Origin: Gnetum montanum
Taxonomy: Eukaryota > Streptophyta > Gnetopsida > Gnetales > Gnetaceae
Length of the DNA: 64,000 nucleotides
NCBI GenBank assembly: GCA_015680685.1
Contig: MNCI01029277.1
Coordinates: 44,229-108,228 of the forward strand
Direction of reading: 5' to 3'
Part shown: piece after piece, positions 36,339-47,810 of the stretch
How the letters are laid out: every line of letters starts with the position of its first letter
Numbering within the stretch: position 1 is the stretch's first letter
Made by a program: the position numbers and the translations under genes
Notes under the pieces: model-generated
Seen by the model: the letters and a program-made list of their open reading frames with translations, nothing else
What the model was told of the DNA's origin: nothing
Databases searched by the model: none

Positions 36339-36356
36339 TCTTCAGCAATACTGCTA
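36339..36356 (-). other. W primer binding site, heavily decayed
   Basis: Minus-strand TAGCAGTATTGCTGAAGA, one base from the LTR. Eight differences from the tRNA-Asp complement, seven of them transitions. Confidence 0.55.
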
Positions 36357-36357
36357 A

Positions 36358-37165
36358 TGATGTGCAATGATGTAGTCTATACACCCAACCATACAAATCA
36401 TGAGTGTTTCACATGACCTAATTGTAATATATGAATTGAGCTAGTGGGATTTCTATATGGTTAATTTTATGATTGTAAATTACTATCTTCCCAACTACAA
36501 ATGTCTTGGCCCTTAGTTCATATGGTTACATGTAGTTGAGGCATATGATGCTTGATGTTATGAAGTTGTTAGAAAATACTATTAAAATATAGAAATTTAT
36601 TTAATTAATTTAAGAACAAGAAGTAAAGTCTAAGCTAGCCTAAGCAATGAGCATTTGTCCTCAACTTGTTGTACACTTCCTAAACTCATGTAATCATTGT
36701 TGGTTACCAAGGTGTTCACTATTGGGCATACCAAGTGATAATATTGCTAGGATTACCAAACAATAATATGTTTATGCTCAAAATTAGTTGTGCTTATTTT
36801 AGATATTTTAAGGTGCATAGACATTTAAATTATTAACTAAGTGTACATGAAAGTAAATAATGATGACAATAAAAAAAGATTAAACTAAATCAAAGTGTTG
36901 CAATGAATATGAATTAATCTCGATCTTATTGCTAGCCATGGAGTGTGTCCAAGCACAATGCCACTTGAATAAGACTTTGTACAATTAATCAAATTCACAC
37001 TGCAAGATAGCTCTTACTAAGACTCAAGGAAATAAAGCACAAGAGCTTCGCTACAATTATTATAATTGATGTCATAAACATGGTAGGTAGTGCATTTATA
37101 TAGGCATTTATTGCTACTACATCAATGTAGCTACATCAACACATCTTAGGCTATTGTTTATGAAA
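36358..37165 (-). repeat. W 5' LTR (outer end approximate)
   Basis: Starts TGATGTGCAATGATG on the plus strand next to the PBS. It contains the family ACCCAACCATACAAATCA U5 block near 36384, the TACCAAG motifs at 36700-36770 and a TATATAAA box (minus sense) near 37094-37102. No clean TCATCA end is visible. Confidence 0.65.
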
Positions 37166-38640
37166 TGGTGTAATAATATTTTAGTTTTCTTTTCTAGCAA
37201 CACTTATAATATAAAATTATTTGTCTAACTTCTCTAATTGAAAATAATACAAGGTACACTAGTAAATTAATAAAACTATGTAAAATCAATAATGTAATCA
37301 CATTTCTAGCTCTAGCTTCAATAAGTAATGTTGTAGGTTATAGAATATTTATGTTTCATAGGTTATTAGGTTGTTTATTACAAAATTTGTTGTTTTTTAA
37401 ATGTACAAATTTTTTTGAAATTTTGGACTTCTTTGCTATTTTTTCTCATATCATCTTTGTTGAAAATTTTAAATTTGGCAATTTCAACAATTCAAAAATA
37501 TCACTTTAGGGATTATTACAACTTTTAGGACACTTTTTGGATTTTAGAAATGTTTTGAAATTTAATATTTGTTTGGGACTTCTTTTTTAATTCAATTTTT
37601 CAGTAATTTGATAATTACAATATTAGGGTTTGGGGTCATTTTGAATTTTGGGGCTTTTCAAGATATAGGAAATGTTTGTGTGGTTTTTATTTTCACATCA
37701 TCTTTGTTGCCAATTTCAAAATAGGCAATTTTAGAATTTCAAAATTACAACTTTTTAGGATTATTGCAATTTTTAGAACCCTTTCAAGATTTTGAGGATT
37801 TTGTAAAATTTAGTTATTTTTTTGGGAGCCAAGTTCTTGAGATTGAAATAAAGATATAGACTAGCACAAACTATGAGAATATAGACTCATAAATAATTTA
37901 GATAGTTCAAAATTTTGTTGAATAATTTTGCCAAGACTATACACTCCCAAGTTTCTATAAGAATGCCATATTGTGTTACAACTTTGCCATTTTTTATCTT
38001 ATATAAAGCTGTCTTTATATAACGTAAAGAAAATTTATTAACTAGTTTAAAATTTAGATTTTCCTCTTGAATATCCTTTCTTTAAAATTTATTTTTTAAA
38101 TATCTTTTAAAAATAAATTGTTTAACCTTCCAAAATCTCTTTCTCCACTACCAAATTGCTTTTTTAATTCATGTAACATCCCATATATCTTTACATTCAT
38201 GTTTCTAATGTTTTCCAGCACCATATATATATATATAGACTATTTAATTCAAATTTATCGTATGCTTGGAATGAGTTAATAACAACATATAGAATTTAAA
38301 AAGCAGGGAACAATCGGAGTCAAAAGCATTTGGAATTGCTTTCAAAATTCTTGGGTGGTTCCATCGCCCTTGGCCTCGACGCGTTTTTTTCTCTTCTCTT
38401 CTCTTCTCCATATTTCACGGCACCTTCTAAGGAAATCGGGGGACCCAAATTTCACGGAGTAAATCGTGTTTTTCCTCCTCTTTTGCGTATTTCACGGAGC
38501 AGATCGCGTTCTATTGTCATGGAGAAATTCTGTGACGAATATTCTATGACCGGGAAAAGAAATTGTATTTCATTTTGACCGACAAAAAAATTACATTTTA
38601 TTTTAAAAGACCAGGAAATAAATCAAGTGGACTGTAAACG
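37166..38640. other. AT-rich spacer upstream of the receptor kinase, with a 247-bp direct repeat
   Basis: Contains two imperfect copies of a roughly 190-bp segment starting near 37430 and 37677, marked by TCATCTTTGTTG at 37451 and 37698 (period 247). No ORF continues through it. A short ORF at 38330-38578 has no recognisable protein and may be 5' leader of the downstream gene. Confidence 0.6.
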
Positions 38641-39195
38641 ATTACCATGGTGGAAAATTCATAATCTAAACCTTCACATATATCACACACACGCAAAAGC
38701 CTTTGCTGCAAACATAATCCTCCACCGTTCCTTGCTTCTTGCGTTAGTAAGGAATAATAATGGCATCCATCATTCTGTCGTGCCATCGCGGATTTACATT
38801 GTTTGCATGTTTCCTGCTGCTGCTGCTTCATTTTGCTTCTGTAGATGCAAAGGATGCTGCTATTGCCGCTGTTAATGACATGAAATCTTTGATTGCCTTC
38901 AAGAGATGCATCAGCAGTGATCCTTACTCTATTTTACAAGATTGGCGGACTGACTCTGCTCATGCCTGCAACTTCACTGGAATTGAATGCTCTTCTGCAG
39001 GCAGAGTCATCTCACTCAACCTTTCCAGCAATGCTGTGCAGGGATTAATATCTGCTGCCATCACAAATTTGTCCATGCTCAAGGTGCTCGATCTCTTTAA
39101 CAATTCTATGTCCGGGTTCATTCCCCCTCAGGTGGGTAAGCTTTCTCAACTTGAGCACCTTCATCTTGGTTACAACATGCTTAAGGGGCCCATTC

Positions 39196-39203
39196 CTCCC
39201 AAC
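39196..39203 (+). other. Frameshift 1 in receptor kinase
   Basis: The frame from 38760 reads PIPPNWGTSL and stops at 39243. One extra C in the CCC run (39198-39200) would instead give a PIPPQLGNLSCL reading, the normal LRR consensus, continuing in the frame open to 40084. This is a 1-nt deletion in a homopolymer or a base-calling error. Confidence 0.8.
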
Positions 39204-40044
39204 TGGGGAACCTCTCTTGTTTGCACTTTTTTTCTGTTGCTGTGAATTCTCTGAATGGCACAATTCCAGAGTCGCTTGCCCAACTCACACAGATGACCGA
39301 GCTTGTCCTTTATGAAAACAATCTGAATGGCACTATTCCTGCTTTTCTTGGAAACCTCACCCACCTCAACATCCTGAACCTTTACCGCAACTCTCTGGTT
39401 GGTCCAATTCCAGAGTCCTTTGCTCATGTCAAACACATGACCCAACTTGACCTTTCTTGGAACCATCTCAGCGGCCCTGTTCCACCCTCCCTTGGACAAC
39501 TCACCACACTAGAGCTTCTCATCCTTTTGGAGAATCATCTTGATGGATGCATTCCACATCAATTGGGCAACCTTTCTTCCCTCAAAGTGCTTGATCTATC
39601 CGACAATTTTCTCCAAGGAACACTGCCACCGTCAATAGGAAGATTGAACAAATTGCAACTGCTGTATTTAAACAAAAATTATTTCAGTGGAAACATTCCA
39701 AAGTGGATGGCCAACCTTACTTCTTTGACAGTACTGGATTTGAATTTCAACAGGATGGAAGGTACTCTCCCTGCCTGGATCTCTACCTTCCCCAAGTTAA
39801 AATATCTATGGTTATCAGATAATCAATTCAAAGGAGCCATACCATACTCATGGATGAACATGACGTCCCTCATCGAGTTAGGAGTGGCCTTTAACTCTTT
39901 GCAAGGGCCCCTTCCTAACTGGTTGGGCAATCTTTCTCACCTGGAATGGCTTGGCTTAGTTTTCAACAACTTCACAAGTAAAGGCACCCGCTCTGATCAA
40001 GTCATCCCCATTTTAACAGCCCTCTTAAATTGCAGGCGCTTGAG

Positions 40045-40053
40045 GGTGTTAGG
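40045..40053 (+). repeat. Target site duplication, left copy (GGTGTTAGG)
   Basis: Identical to 41478-41486. The 9-bp length is typical of Mutator-like elements. Confidence 0.9.
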
Positions 40054-41477
40054 CTATGTTGCCAGAAACGCAACGGATTCATAACGTTTCGTGTGTTTCG
40101 TTGCGGAAACGGGATCCCGTTTCTCATAAACAGTAACCGTTACTTGTTGGGCGAAACGTTTCTGGGCAGACTGAAACGTTTCTTTCATCGTTGCGTTTTT
40201 GACAGGTTTCATTTCCTTTGATTTTATTTTTTGACTTTATTCTCAACAACTGCCTCTGTCACGAACTAAATTCAGGACACGTGTAAATACACTTAGACTA
40301 TATCGGGGAGCTTATCTAATTATTTCAAGGTTATAATTAATGTTTTTGTTATTTTTGGCAGCTCTTCGTTAAACAGGATTACAAAGAAATGTTTGATTAG
40401 AAGAATATGTTCGGCCTCAGTGACGTGAGTCACTTAATTTTGAAATTGATGTTTTTAATTATGTTCATTGAAACCTTTGAGACCTTTTAGATTTAGCAGA
40501 CCAGTTTAAAATTCCTTCAATTTTTGTTTTAATAAGTCGGTCCTGGCTCACTTTTAACATCCAGATTGACCTTTTCCTGACCCTGTTTTTCGTCCTGCAA
40601 CACGGGAAACTTCCCTTACAATTTTGCAAACTCGGAACTGCGCCCCAAGTATATTTTAATCCTGAGTGCTAAAAACAGAAGTTCTTACTTCGGAAATTAA
40701 CATCTAAAACAAATCATATGATATTATGATGGACAATTTTTTTTAAAAGTAAAGCCCTCATCAGTATATGACTGAAATATGAAATTATAAATCATTAAAG
40801 TTCCTAAAAGAAAGGAATTAGGATTTCCTTCCCTGGGTATCACGGCAACCCAAGAAGTGGTTAAGACGCAAAATTATGACTTTTCGCCTGTGTTTTGCTT
40901 ACAATAAACCACGTAGTTGGGTTTTGTATTACACGACTGAATATTTTACAGTGCCTTCCTGAATTTTATCAATTTCTGAATATGAAGTTTTTGTGCTTCA
41001 GATCGACGCCATCAACTGATAAAGATTAAAACATCAAATCAGCGTAACGAAAACGCAAATGCAGAAAATTTCACATGTATTTCACGCCCACAAAAGGAAA
41101 CTTCCGAGGGCAATCGAATTACGAAAGTCTACGCCTAAATTGACCAAAATTGCTCTTAATATATTTTTGTTTTTTTATTAATTTTTTTTCAAAAAATATT
41201 TACTTTTTAAATAAATTATTTTACAACTATTGTTCTTGTACCAATAAATAAAAATATTGTAAATTTTTATATATAAAAATCATTATATTGTATTGCATTT
41301 TAAATTGTTGTTCCATGAACAAAGAAATATACACAATTTTATTAAAATATAAAAATTGTTAAAGTTACTAAGCTTCTATATTTAAAGCTCTTTTCTGTTT
41401 GGCAACCTGATTTTTTGCCGTTTCCGTTGCGTTGCCATTGCCGTCACGTTGCGCCGTTTCCCGTTTCGGGCAACTAT
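40054..41477. mobile_element. Non-autonomous TIR transposon in receptor kinase, Mutator-like
   Basis: A 1424-bp insert with imperfect inverted ends: left CTATGTTGCCAGAAACGC; right end reverse complement ATAGTTGCCCGAAACGGG. It is flanked by a perfect 9-bp duplication. Both ends carry many GAAACG/CGTTTC motifs (40065-40200 and 41410-41470), the subterminal pattern of transposase-binding repeats. The middle is AT-rich and has no transposase ORF, so it needed a transposase in trans. Its CpG-rich ends stand out from the window. An 8-bp-TSD hAT element is less likely because all nine bases match. Confidence 0.85.
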
Positions 41478-41486
41478 GGTGTTAGG
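41478..41486 (+). repeat. Target site duplication, right copy (GGTGTTAGG)
   Basis: Second copy; the LRR reading resumes right after it with MGYIYLQGILP. Confidence 0.9.
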
Positions 41487-41898
41487 TATGGGATACATCT
41501 ACTTGCAAGGAATATTACCTTCAAATCTCGGTGCTCACTGGCCAAATCTTGAGAAACTATATTTAAATGGCAACGTCATCTATGGGAAAGTTCCCTGCAG
41601 CATTGGAAACCTCTCATCACTTTTTGCACTTGGGCTCGGCAGAAATCTGTTAGATGGCAACATCCCTTCACAGATAGGGAACATGAGTTCTATTCAGTAT
41701 ATCCACCTTGGTCACAATAAACTGCAAGGCAACATTCCAAGTAAACTGGCACGTGCAAACGCCACTCTTGCTTACCTTTTTCTCCAAGACAATGATTTAT
41801 CAGGCCCCGTTTCTGGTACCATAGACGAGTTGGCAAATCTGCGCAAGCTCAACCTAAGCATGAACTCCTTCGGGGGAAAAATTCCTACAGAACTGGGC

Positions 41899-41903
41899 AA
41901 AAA
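41899..41903 (+). other. Frameshift 2 in receptor kinase
   Basis: Five A follow GGGC. The frame from 41449 leaves the LRR pattern here and stops at 41955, while the frame with four A continues as ELGKMLAMDLSANNLSGEIP. It is a 1-nt insertion in a homopolymer or a base-calling error. Confidence 0.8.
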
Positions 41904-43160
41904 TGTTGGCTATGGATCTTTCAGCAAACAACTTGTCTGGAGAAATCCCACCTGAGGTTGCTGGTCTAAAGCATATTGTGTTTGGATTCAACTTGTCCAG
42001 AAATGCTTTAACAGGGAGAGTGCCTCAAGAGATAGGTGGGATGCAAATGGCCCAGTACATTGATCTTTCCAGCAACCATCTGTCAGGGAACATTGGCATT
42101 CACATAGAAGAATGGTTAAATGCAGTGAACCTCAATCTTTCTTTTAACAATTTCACCGGCAATCTGTCAGACAAAATTGGATACAAGTTAACACAACTTC
42201 AAACCATGGATCTTTCCTGGAATTCTTTTATAGGAGCAGTGCCAGACTCATTGTCCAACCTTTCTTATCTACGTTTTCTGAATTTCTTCTATAATAATTT
42301 TCAAGGGCACGTACCATGTAGACAGGGCATATTCAAAAACCTGAGCAAATGGTCTTTCATTGGAAATCCCCTGCTATGTGGTGGATGCTTTGGTCTCATG
42401 CTATGCAACATACCAAAACACCATCATACCTCCCACAAGTTGAGCCCCCTCAAAGTTCTGTTGATAAGTATCACTTCCATGTGTGGAGTTCTTCTTGTGG
42501 GTCTTTCCATATGGATCTTGTTAAAAAAGTGGAACAGTTCTAAATCAACTTTTCTTTTAACCAGCAAGCTCCAGAATCCATTCATGAAATTATCAATGGA
42601 AGAATTACAAAGAGCCACCCAATGTTTCAGTACAGCTAACTTAATTGGCCAAGGAAGGTATGGCAAGGTTTATTATGGGGCATTAAGCCAGGGCCAACCA
42701 GTAGCCATTAAGGTATTCTTGCCATTAAATGAAAACAGATCCGAAACCAGTTTTAGGAAGGAATGTCAGGTATTGGGAAAGTTACGCCACAGGAACCTTA
42801 TCAAGATTTTAACTGTGGTTTATTCTGGTGATTTCAAGGCCATCGTCATGCCGTATATGAGCACTGGTTCTCTTCATTCAATTCTTTATGGTCAAGTGGA
42901 AGGACAATTCATATCATTATGTTTGCAAATGAGGCTATGCATATTGAAAGAGTTGGCTGGGGCACTTAGTTATCTTCATCATGATTGCAGTCCCCCAGTA
43001 ATTCACTGTGATGTCAAACCGCATAATGTGTTGCTGGATGAAGACATGACAGTGAAGCTCTCTGATTTTGGCATAGCCCATGTTGTGGCACAGCAGACGG
43101 AAGCACCAACATCTTCCTCATCATATGCAATCCAAGGCACTATAGGATATGTTGCTCCTG

Positions 43161-43285
43161 GTATATATACTTTTTAAATTAATGTTTTAGCCATGTTTTG
43201 GTATTTTTAATTTCCAAGGTTATTCATCTTTTAACTTTAATCATATATCATCAGAATAATTTGTTGTTGTTGCTTCTTATGGAGG
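43161..43285 (+). other. Intron of the receptor kinase
   Basis: 125 bp with GT at 43161 and AG ending at 43285. Splicing joins a phase-1 codon and gives GYVAPEYGIGG, restoring the kinase APE motif that the unspliced frame (VAPGIYTF, stop) lacks. An intron at this point in the kinase domain is common in this family. Confidence 0.93.
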
Positions 43286-45281
43286 TAGAATACGGAATTG
43301 GAGGAGAGGTGTCCATTAAAGGAGATGTTTATAGCTTTGGAGTAGTAATCTTAGAAGTCATGACCAGAACAGAGCCCACAAATGAGATGTTTGGTCCTCA
43401 TCTTGCTTTACCAGATTGGGTATCTTCAGTGTTCCAGACAAACATAGAAGAAGAAAAAATAGAGAGAATTAAACATATTTTAAGAAAAGTAAATGACAGC
43501 AATGAAGGGAATGAAATTCAGAAAGAAAAAGATTTGGAGGCAGTTGAGGGTATGTTGAGGGTAGCCCTGAGTTGCACAAGCAAAGATGTTGCATTGAGGC
43601 CATCCATGAAAGAAGTGGAGTCGGTTCTGTCAATGATACATGATTCCTACACATCTTTCTCACCCATAATAGATATTGAAAATCGACTCAGACTTCCCTT
43701 CAATAATCTGGATGAAGTAGTTACCAAAGTGGAAACACAGCCACGACTCAATAAATATGGGAAAGCAGAAATACAAGAGGTATCAGCTCAACTTCCTAAT
43801 AATGCTTTTGCTTTTGCTTTGCTTGCATCTTTGACCACAAAACTTTCAGCTTCCCAGTTGCATGTTGCATACTGGACAGAACGTATCAGCTATTAAAAAT
43901 TATACTTTGTTCTCATGAATTTCTTTTTATCTAGTTTTGTAATGCTGTTTGTCAGAATTATTTGTAAGATTGCTAGATCTTACATAGTTCTCTAAAGGTG
44001 ACTGTCATTAGCTTAATATCATTCTCTCTCTCTGTGAATCGTCTTGCTACTTGTTCAATATAATAATTTGCATGTAATAAGGAAGGTGAAAAAGGTAGAA
44101 ATACTAGAGGTATCATTGTTGACCCCAAAGGTTTTAACTTCTCCCATTTGTATAAGGAATCAGGCAGCGCAAATTTTATTTGTATGATAAAATGCCAAAA
44201 AGGGAAAATCCATCGAAGAATTGTAATAGGGTTTTTTTCTGAGAAATGTAGCATTCCTAGCTACTGGGAAGTATTTTAAAATTGTCCTTGCCGATACATA
44301 GCTATCATTTATGATGACATGTCACTTTTGAGTGTGATTGTATGCATCAGGTACACGTGTAATTACTTTATCAGAAATTCCAACGCATTCAGAGTACAGA
44401 TTTTTAAAAAAATTCTGTAATGGGCTATTAAAGATCAAAAGGTAATTATACAAAATGGGATCAGAAGATCCAGGCAGAACAGGGCCACTTGTCACTGCCT
44501 ACAAAACGAAAGGCTGAATATGCATTGTGGAGAGGGAGAGTTCCTTACCAAGGAAAGCTTTCACAGTATAGATTTGTGAAGGCTTTTAAAGACATGATAT
44601 GTTTGAATTTATAGTGAAAAGCGCAATCCTTAATCTTTGAATTCCTTATTGAAATCATGCTCTTTATCCTTTAAAGCTTGTTATTTTAAAGCTTGCAGTA
44701 TCTGGTTAAATTTTGCTTGAGATGAGCCAAAACTCTAAACATGATTTTTAATGATACATAATGGACATTAACTTTCCGGTGGAAAGTAATCAAAGAAAAA
44801 AATAAAATTAAGACATTATTCAAAGCATAACATGTGATTTTACAAGGGTAAATGTGTTGAAACAAGGATGATAAAACTAGTAGGGAAAAAGTGTAGTTTA
44901 AAGATGAGCATGAGTTAGCTGGTTCATTCACACAGCTTTGCAGCTTGTAGCTTGTTTAGTTAACCACCTTATTCATTAAGAAGATACCATCATAAAATTA
45001 TACTATGATTAAAAATTGTTATAAGATTCTTTTTTCTTATCCTTTTTTCTATTCATTTGTTAAATGTAGTTCACAATTAAGGTATCTTAGATAAAGCTAA
45101 GTTTAGTAGATTACCAATGTAATATTGTTTACCTGCTGTTACATGTAGCTTTGTGTTTTAACAAGGGACAAATCTTTCCATTTTCACAATCATAAATAAG
45201 TCATTTTAAAATGGCTCTACTGTAGCACTTGGTTACCTAGTGTTACATGTAGCTCTATTGCCATACTCAAAATCAAAAGCA

Positions 45282-45340
45282 AAAATCAAACCTGCAACCT
45301 CCTAACCAAGAAATAACTGTTATGACCACTTGCCCTACAC
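45282..45340 (-). repeat. tRNA-derived SINE head, minus strand
   Basis: Minus-strand box A-like AGGGCAAGTGG (45326-45336, 9 of 11 to TRGYNNARNGG) and box B-like GGTTTGATTTT (45282-45292), 44 bp apart as in tRNA genes. The CTTGGTTAGGAGGTTGCAGG stretch between them looks like a tRNA anticodon and T arm. Body limits are unknown. Confidence 0.5.
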
Positions 45341-47810
45341 TGTAGGGTACAAAATAAAATTTTTGTTCAGGTTTAGATGTTTAACAGTGCTTCTTTTGAT
45401 GCATTGTTTCAAAACAGCGAGTTCTATGGAATATCTACCTAAGGAAATTCTACTTATTGTTTGAAATTCAAGTTTTAATAATAAGTTGTTACAAAATTTA
45501 TGACTTATTGATAATTCAAGTTTGTCTACTAAAATTTAATTTCTTAACCAATAGGTAACATCTTATAAATTTGAGGATTTCCTTGAACAAATTGCAAAAG
45601 GTTTACAGTTAGGATATTTTAGCTAAATGTTCAATTTCATAGGCTAGGACCATCTTACTTCTAGGGTGTGGATGAACATGCTGCTATTAAAATTAAAATT
45701 GAATTACCGAACTCAATTTCAATTTCCATGTGCAAGTAATTGAGGAGGATTTTTGAACTTCACTATAGGTTGAATTGATACTGTCAGGAAATGTCATTTC
45801 CATCTTATCTGGGTCACAAACCAAGGTTTATGAATACTAATAAATATTTGCTGAAGTCTTAACAAGGCAAGTACTACTTAGTTTAATGCATAGGTGCTGC
45901 TATTTCTGATTTAAATTTTTAATCTTTTCCAAAAGTCTGGCACTGTCTAGACGTGATGGAAAATTCACTGCTATCCATGGAATATTTATGTTTTTTTATT
46001 TATTATTTTGCCCCTTTAATTTTTTGGAACTAAATTTAGCATATCCAAATGCCAAGCTCATAAATATGAATGTAAATGCTCCAAAGTTGCTGCGTGACAT
46101 ATTCTGACGAGGAGAGAGCAATACGTTAAAGTATTACAGGCAATTACAAAGGCTGTCGCTAGACACTGAGACACCTGCTAAAGGGTTTACATCTTTTATT
46201 CATTAAGTCTTACTTCAAATACAAATAAATCACACTATTTTGAAACACTTTCATAAAACAATCTCAACAACCAAAAAATAAAAAATAAAAAGCCAACTTA
46301 ACCACCTGCAACCTTTATGCAAAAACAAATTAGAACATGTTGCAAAGAAATATGACACCTAATATACCACAGACTCTCATCTTTCACAATGAAGTTGTGG
46401 ATTTCAATACATGCCTTCATTGACCAGTGTGTTAGCAGTAACCTTGCAATGGTGGGCTATTACAATAAGTCACATTTATAACCAAGCAAAACAAGATGCA
46501 TTATTAACACTACCACTAATAATAGTTATAGCTTTTAATGTCTCATGTCAAACAATTCATAATGCCCTTTAAATCCCCGTAGACAATATGGTCAAATTAA
46601 TAGGAACAGATTGGTATGATTAGCAGAAAAATACAGCCACAAGAAATACATACTTATATTGATGAAAACAATTTAATGAGAGTCATGCTGACATAAATGC
46701 AAGGCTGCTGGAAATTTTCTCTACTTCACAATGACCTTTTGGAGGAAGCTTCATGATACTGATAAAAAACCTTGCATAGTTATCATCAGTAAAAGACATA
46801 CAACAGCAGCGCAAAAGCAAATCAGTCACAGTGCTTTGCAATTTCAAGAAATTTTGAATAATATCAGAAATGGTGTTCCACCAAAGAAAGATTGTAATCA
46901 ACTAATGTTGATGACATTTCAAATGATAACAGTTTATAAAAGTTTTTAGAATCTATTCATCTCTTTCCAAAACATGATAACAAGTAAAAATACATAACAA
47001 AAAAATACTACACTTATTGCAAACACCTATACTAAGAATTTAAGCTAAGTCTAGTACCATAAAAAGCACTACAAATGTGGAAACAAAAAGGTTAAAGAAT
47101 AAAAGGGATGTTACCAGCAAATTTGAAGATTCTGGCAAACTTGTTTTAAATAGAACTATATGCATGGTGAAAAAAAAATAGCATACAACAATAACACTAA
47201 ACCGTTAGAAGTGCCTGCTTTTATGCTGAGTGAACTCCCATGTTCAAAAGATGCATTCAAAACTCTCCATTCCCTCCAGAACATGTAAACAAGTAATCAC
47301 TACCTTTACATTTAAGCGTGCTGGACAAAAAAAGCATTCAAGGGCTCTTCATAGCAGTTAAGCATCTTACTCAAATCACTTACACATAAGGTAATACCAT
47401 ACTTATGACTAATTCTAAGAAAACATGGTACTCGTGATAACTACAAATATCTTAGGCAACATAAGTAATCTAAGAAGTCAACAACCTAAACAAAGTAACT
47501 ACTTATAACTAATAAAAACTTAACATCTTAATAACTACTAAAACAAATTAAGTAATAACCTATGACCTCTAGCTTAACAACTAAGAACAACCTAAATAAC
47601 GTAATAATTAACATCTTATAACCATTGAATATTTGCGGCTACAAATGCTCTAACCATGCAATTGATGTGGTTGCACATGCTAAGAAAAAAAAACTCTATC
47701 TACAAAAACCTTTAGTAGGGGGCTGTTAGAACTTTGAAATAACTATAATCTAGATACACCCTAAATTATATAGTTCAATTAGAACTTTATAGCTCAGCAT
47801 TGTTAACAAT

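Larger units (their letters stand above)
33740..37165 (-). mobile_element. Ty3/gypsy fragment W (5' LTR, PBS and gag only)
   Basis: Minus-strand 5' part of a relative of E1: LTR about 36358-37165, PBS 36339-36356 and Gag down to about 33850. There the homology to E1 Gag (5390-5480) runs out. Protease, RT and integrase are not found next to it or across X in 8841-10234. It is therefore a truncated copy. Right LTR end and left truncation point are approximate. Confidence 0.75.
38760..43896 (+). pseudogene. LRR receptor-like kinase, class XII-like, non-RD, disrupted
   Basis: Cell-surface receptor kinase; the family includes pattern receptors such as FLS2, EFR and Xa21. Starts at MASIILSC with a hydrophobic signal peptide (about residues 1-30). 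Then come an LRR N-cap (SLIAFKRCISSDPYSILQDW, CNFTGIEC) and some twenty LRRs with LxxLxLxxNxLxGxIP repeats. The juxtamembrane Cys pair is LLCGGCFGLMLC. A membrane span (VLLISITSMCGVLLVGLSIW) and a kinase follow. Kinase signatures: IGQGRYGKVYYG loop, VAIK lysine, IHCDVKPHNVLL loop (Cys before Asp, so non-RD) and LSDFG. One intron at 43161-43285. Three lesions break it: a 1-nt loss near 39200, a 1424-bp transposon at 40054-41477 and a 1-nt gain at 41899-41903. Without them the product would be near 1190 residues. Confidence 0.92.

Noticed and set aside
38330-38578. 82-residue ORF upstream of the receptor kinase
   Set aside because: Ser/Arg-rich with no recognisable domain, no support for its start, and it ends before the kinase ATG; likely chance or leader sequence.
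40030-40221. 63-residue ORF rich in Phe/Arg
   Set aside because: Lies in the transposon end and reads its GAAACG/CGTTTC motifs; no transposase similarity.
46683-46949. Overlapping 72-residue ORFs on both strands
   Set aside because: No motif, no codon signal, no neighbours; chance ORFs in AT-rich spacer.
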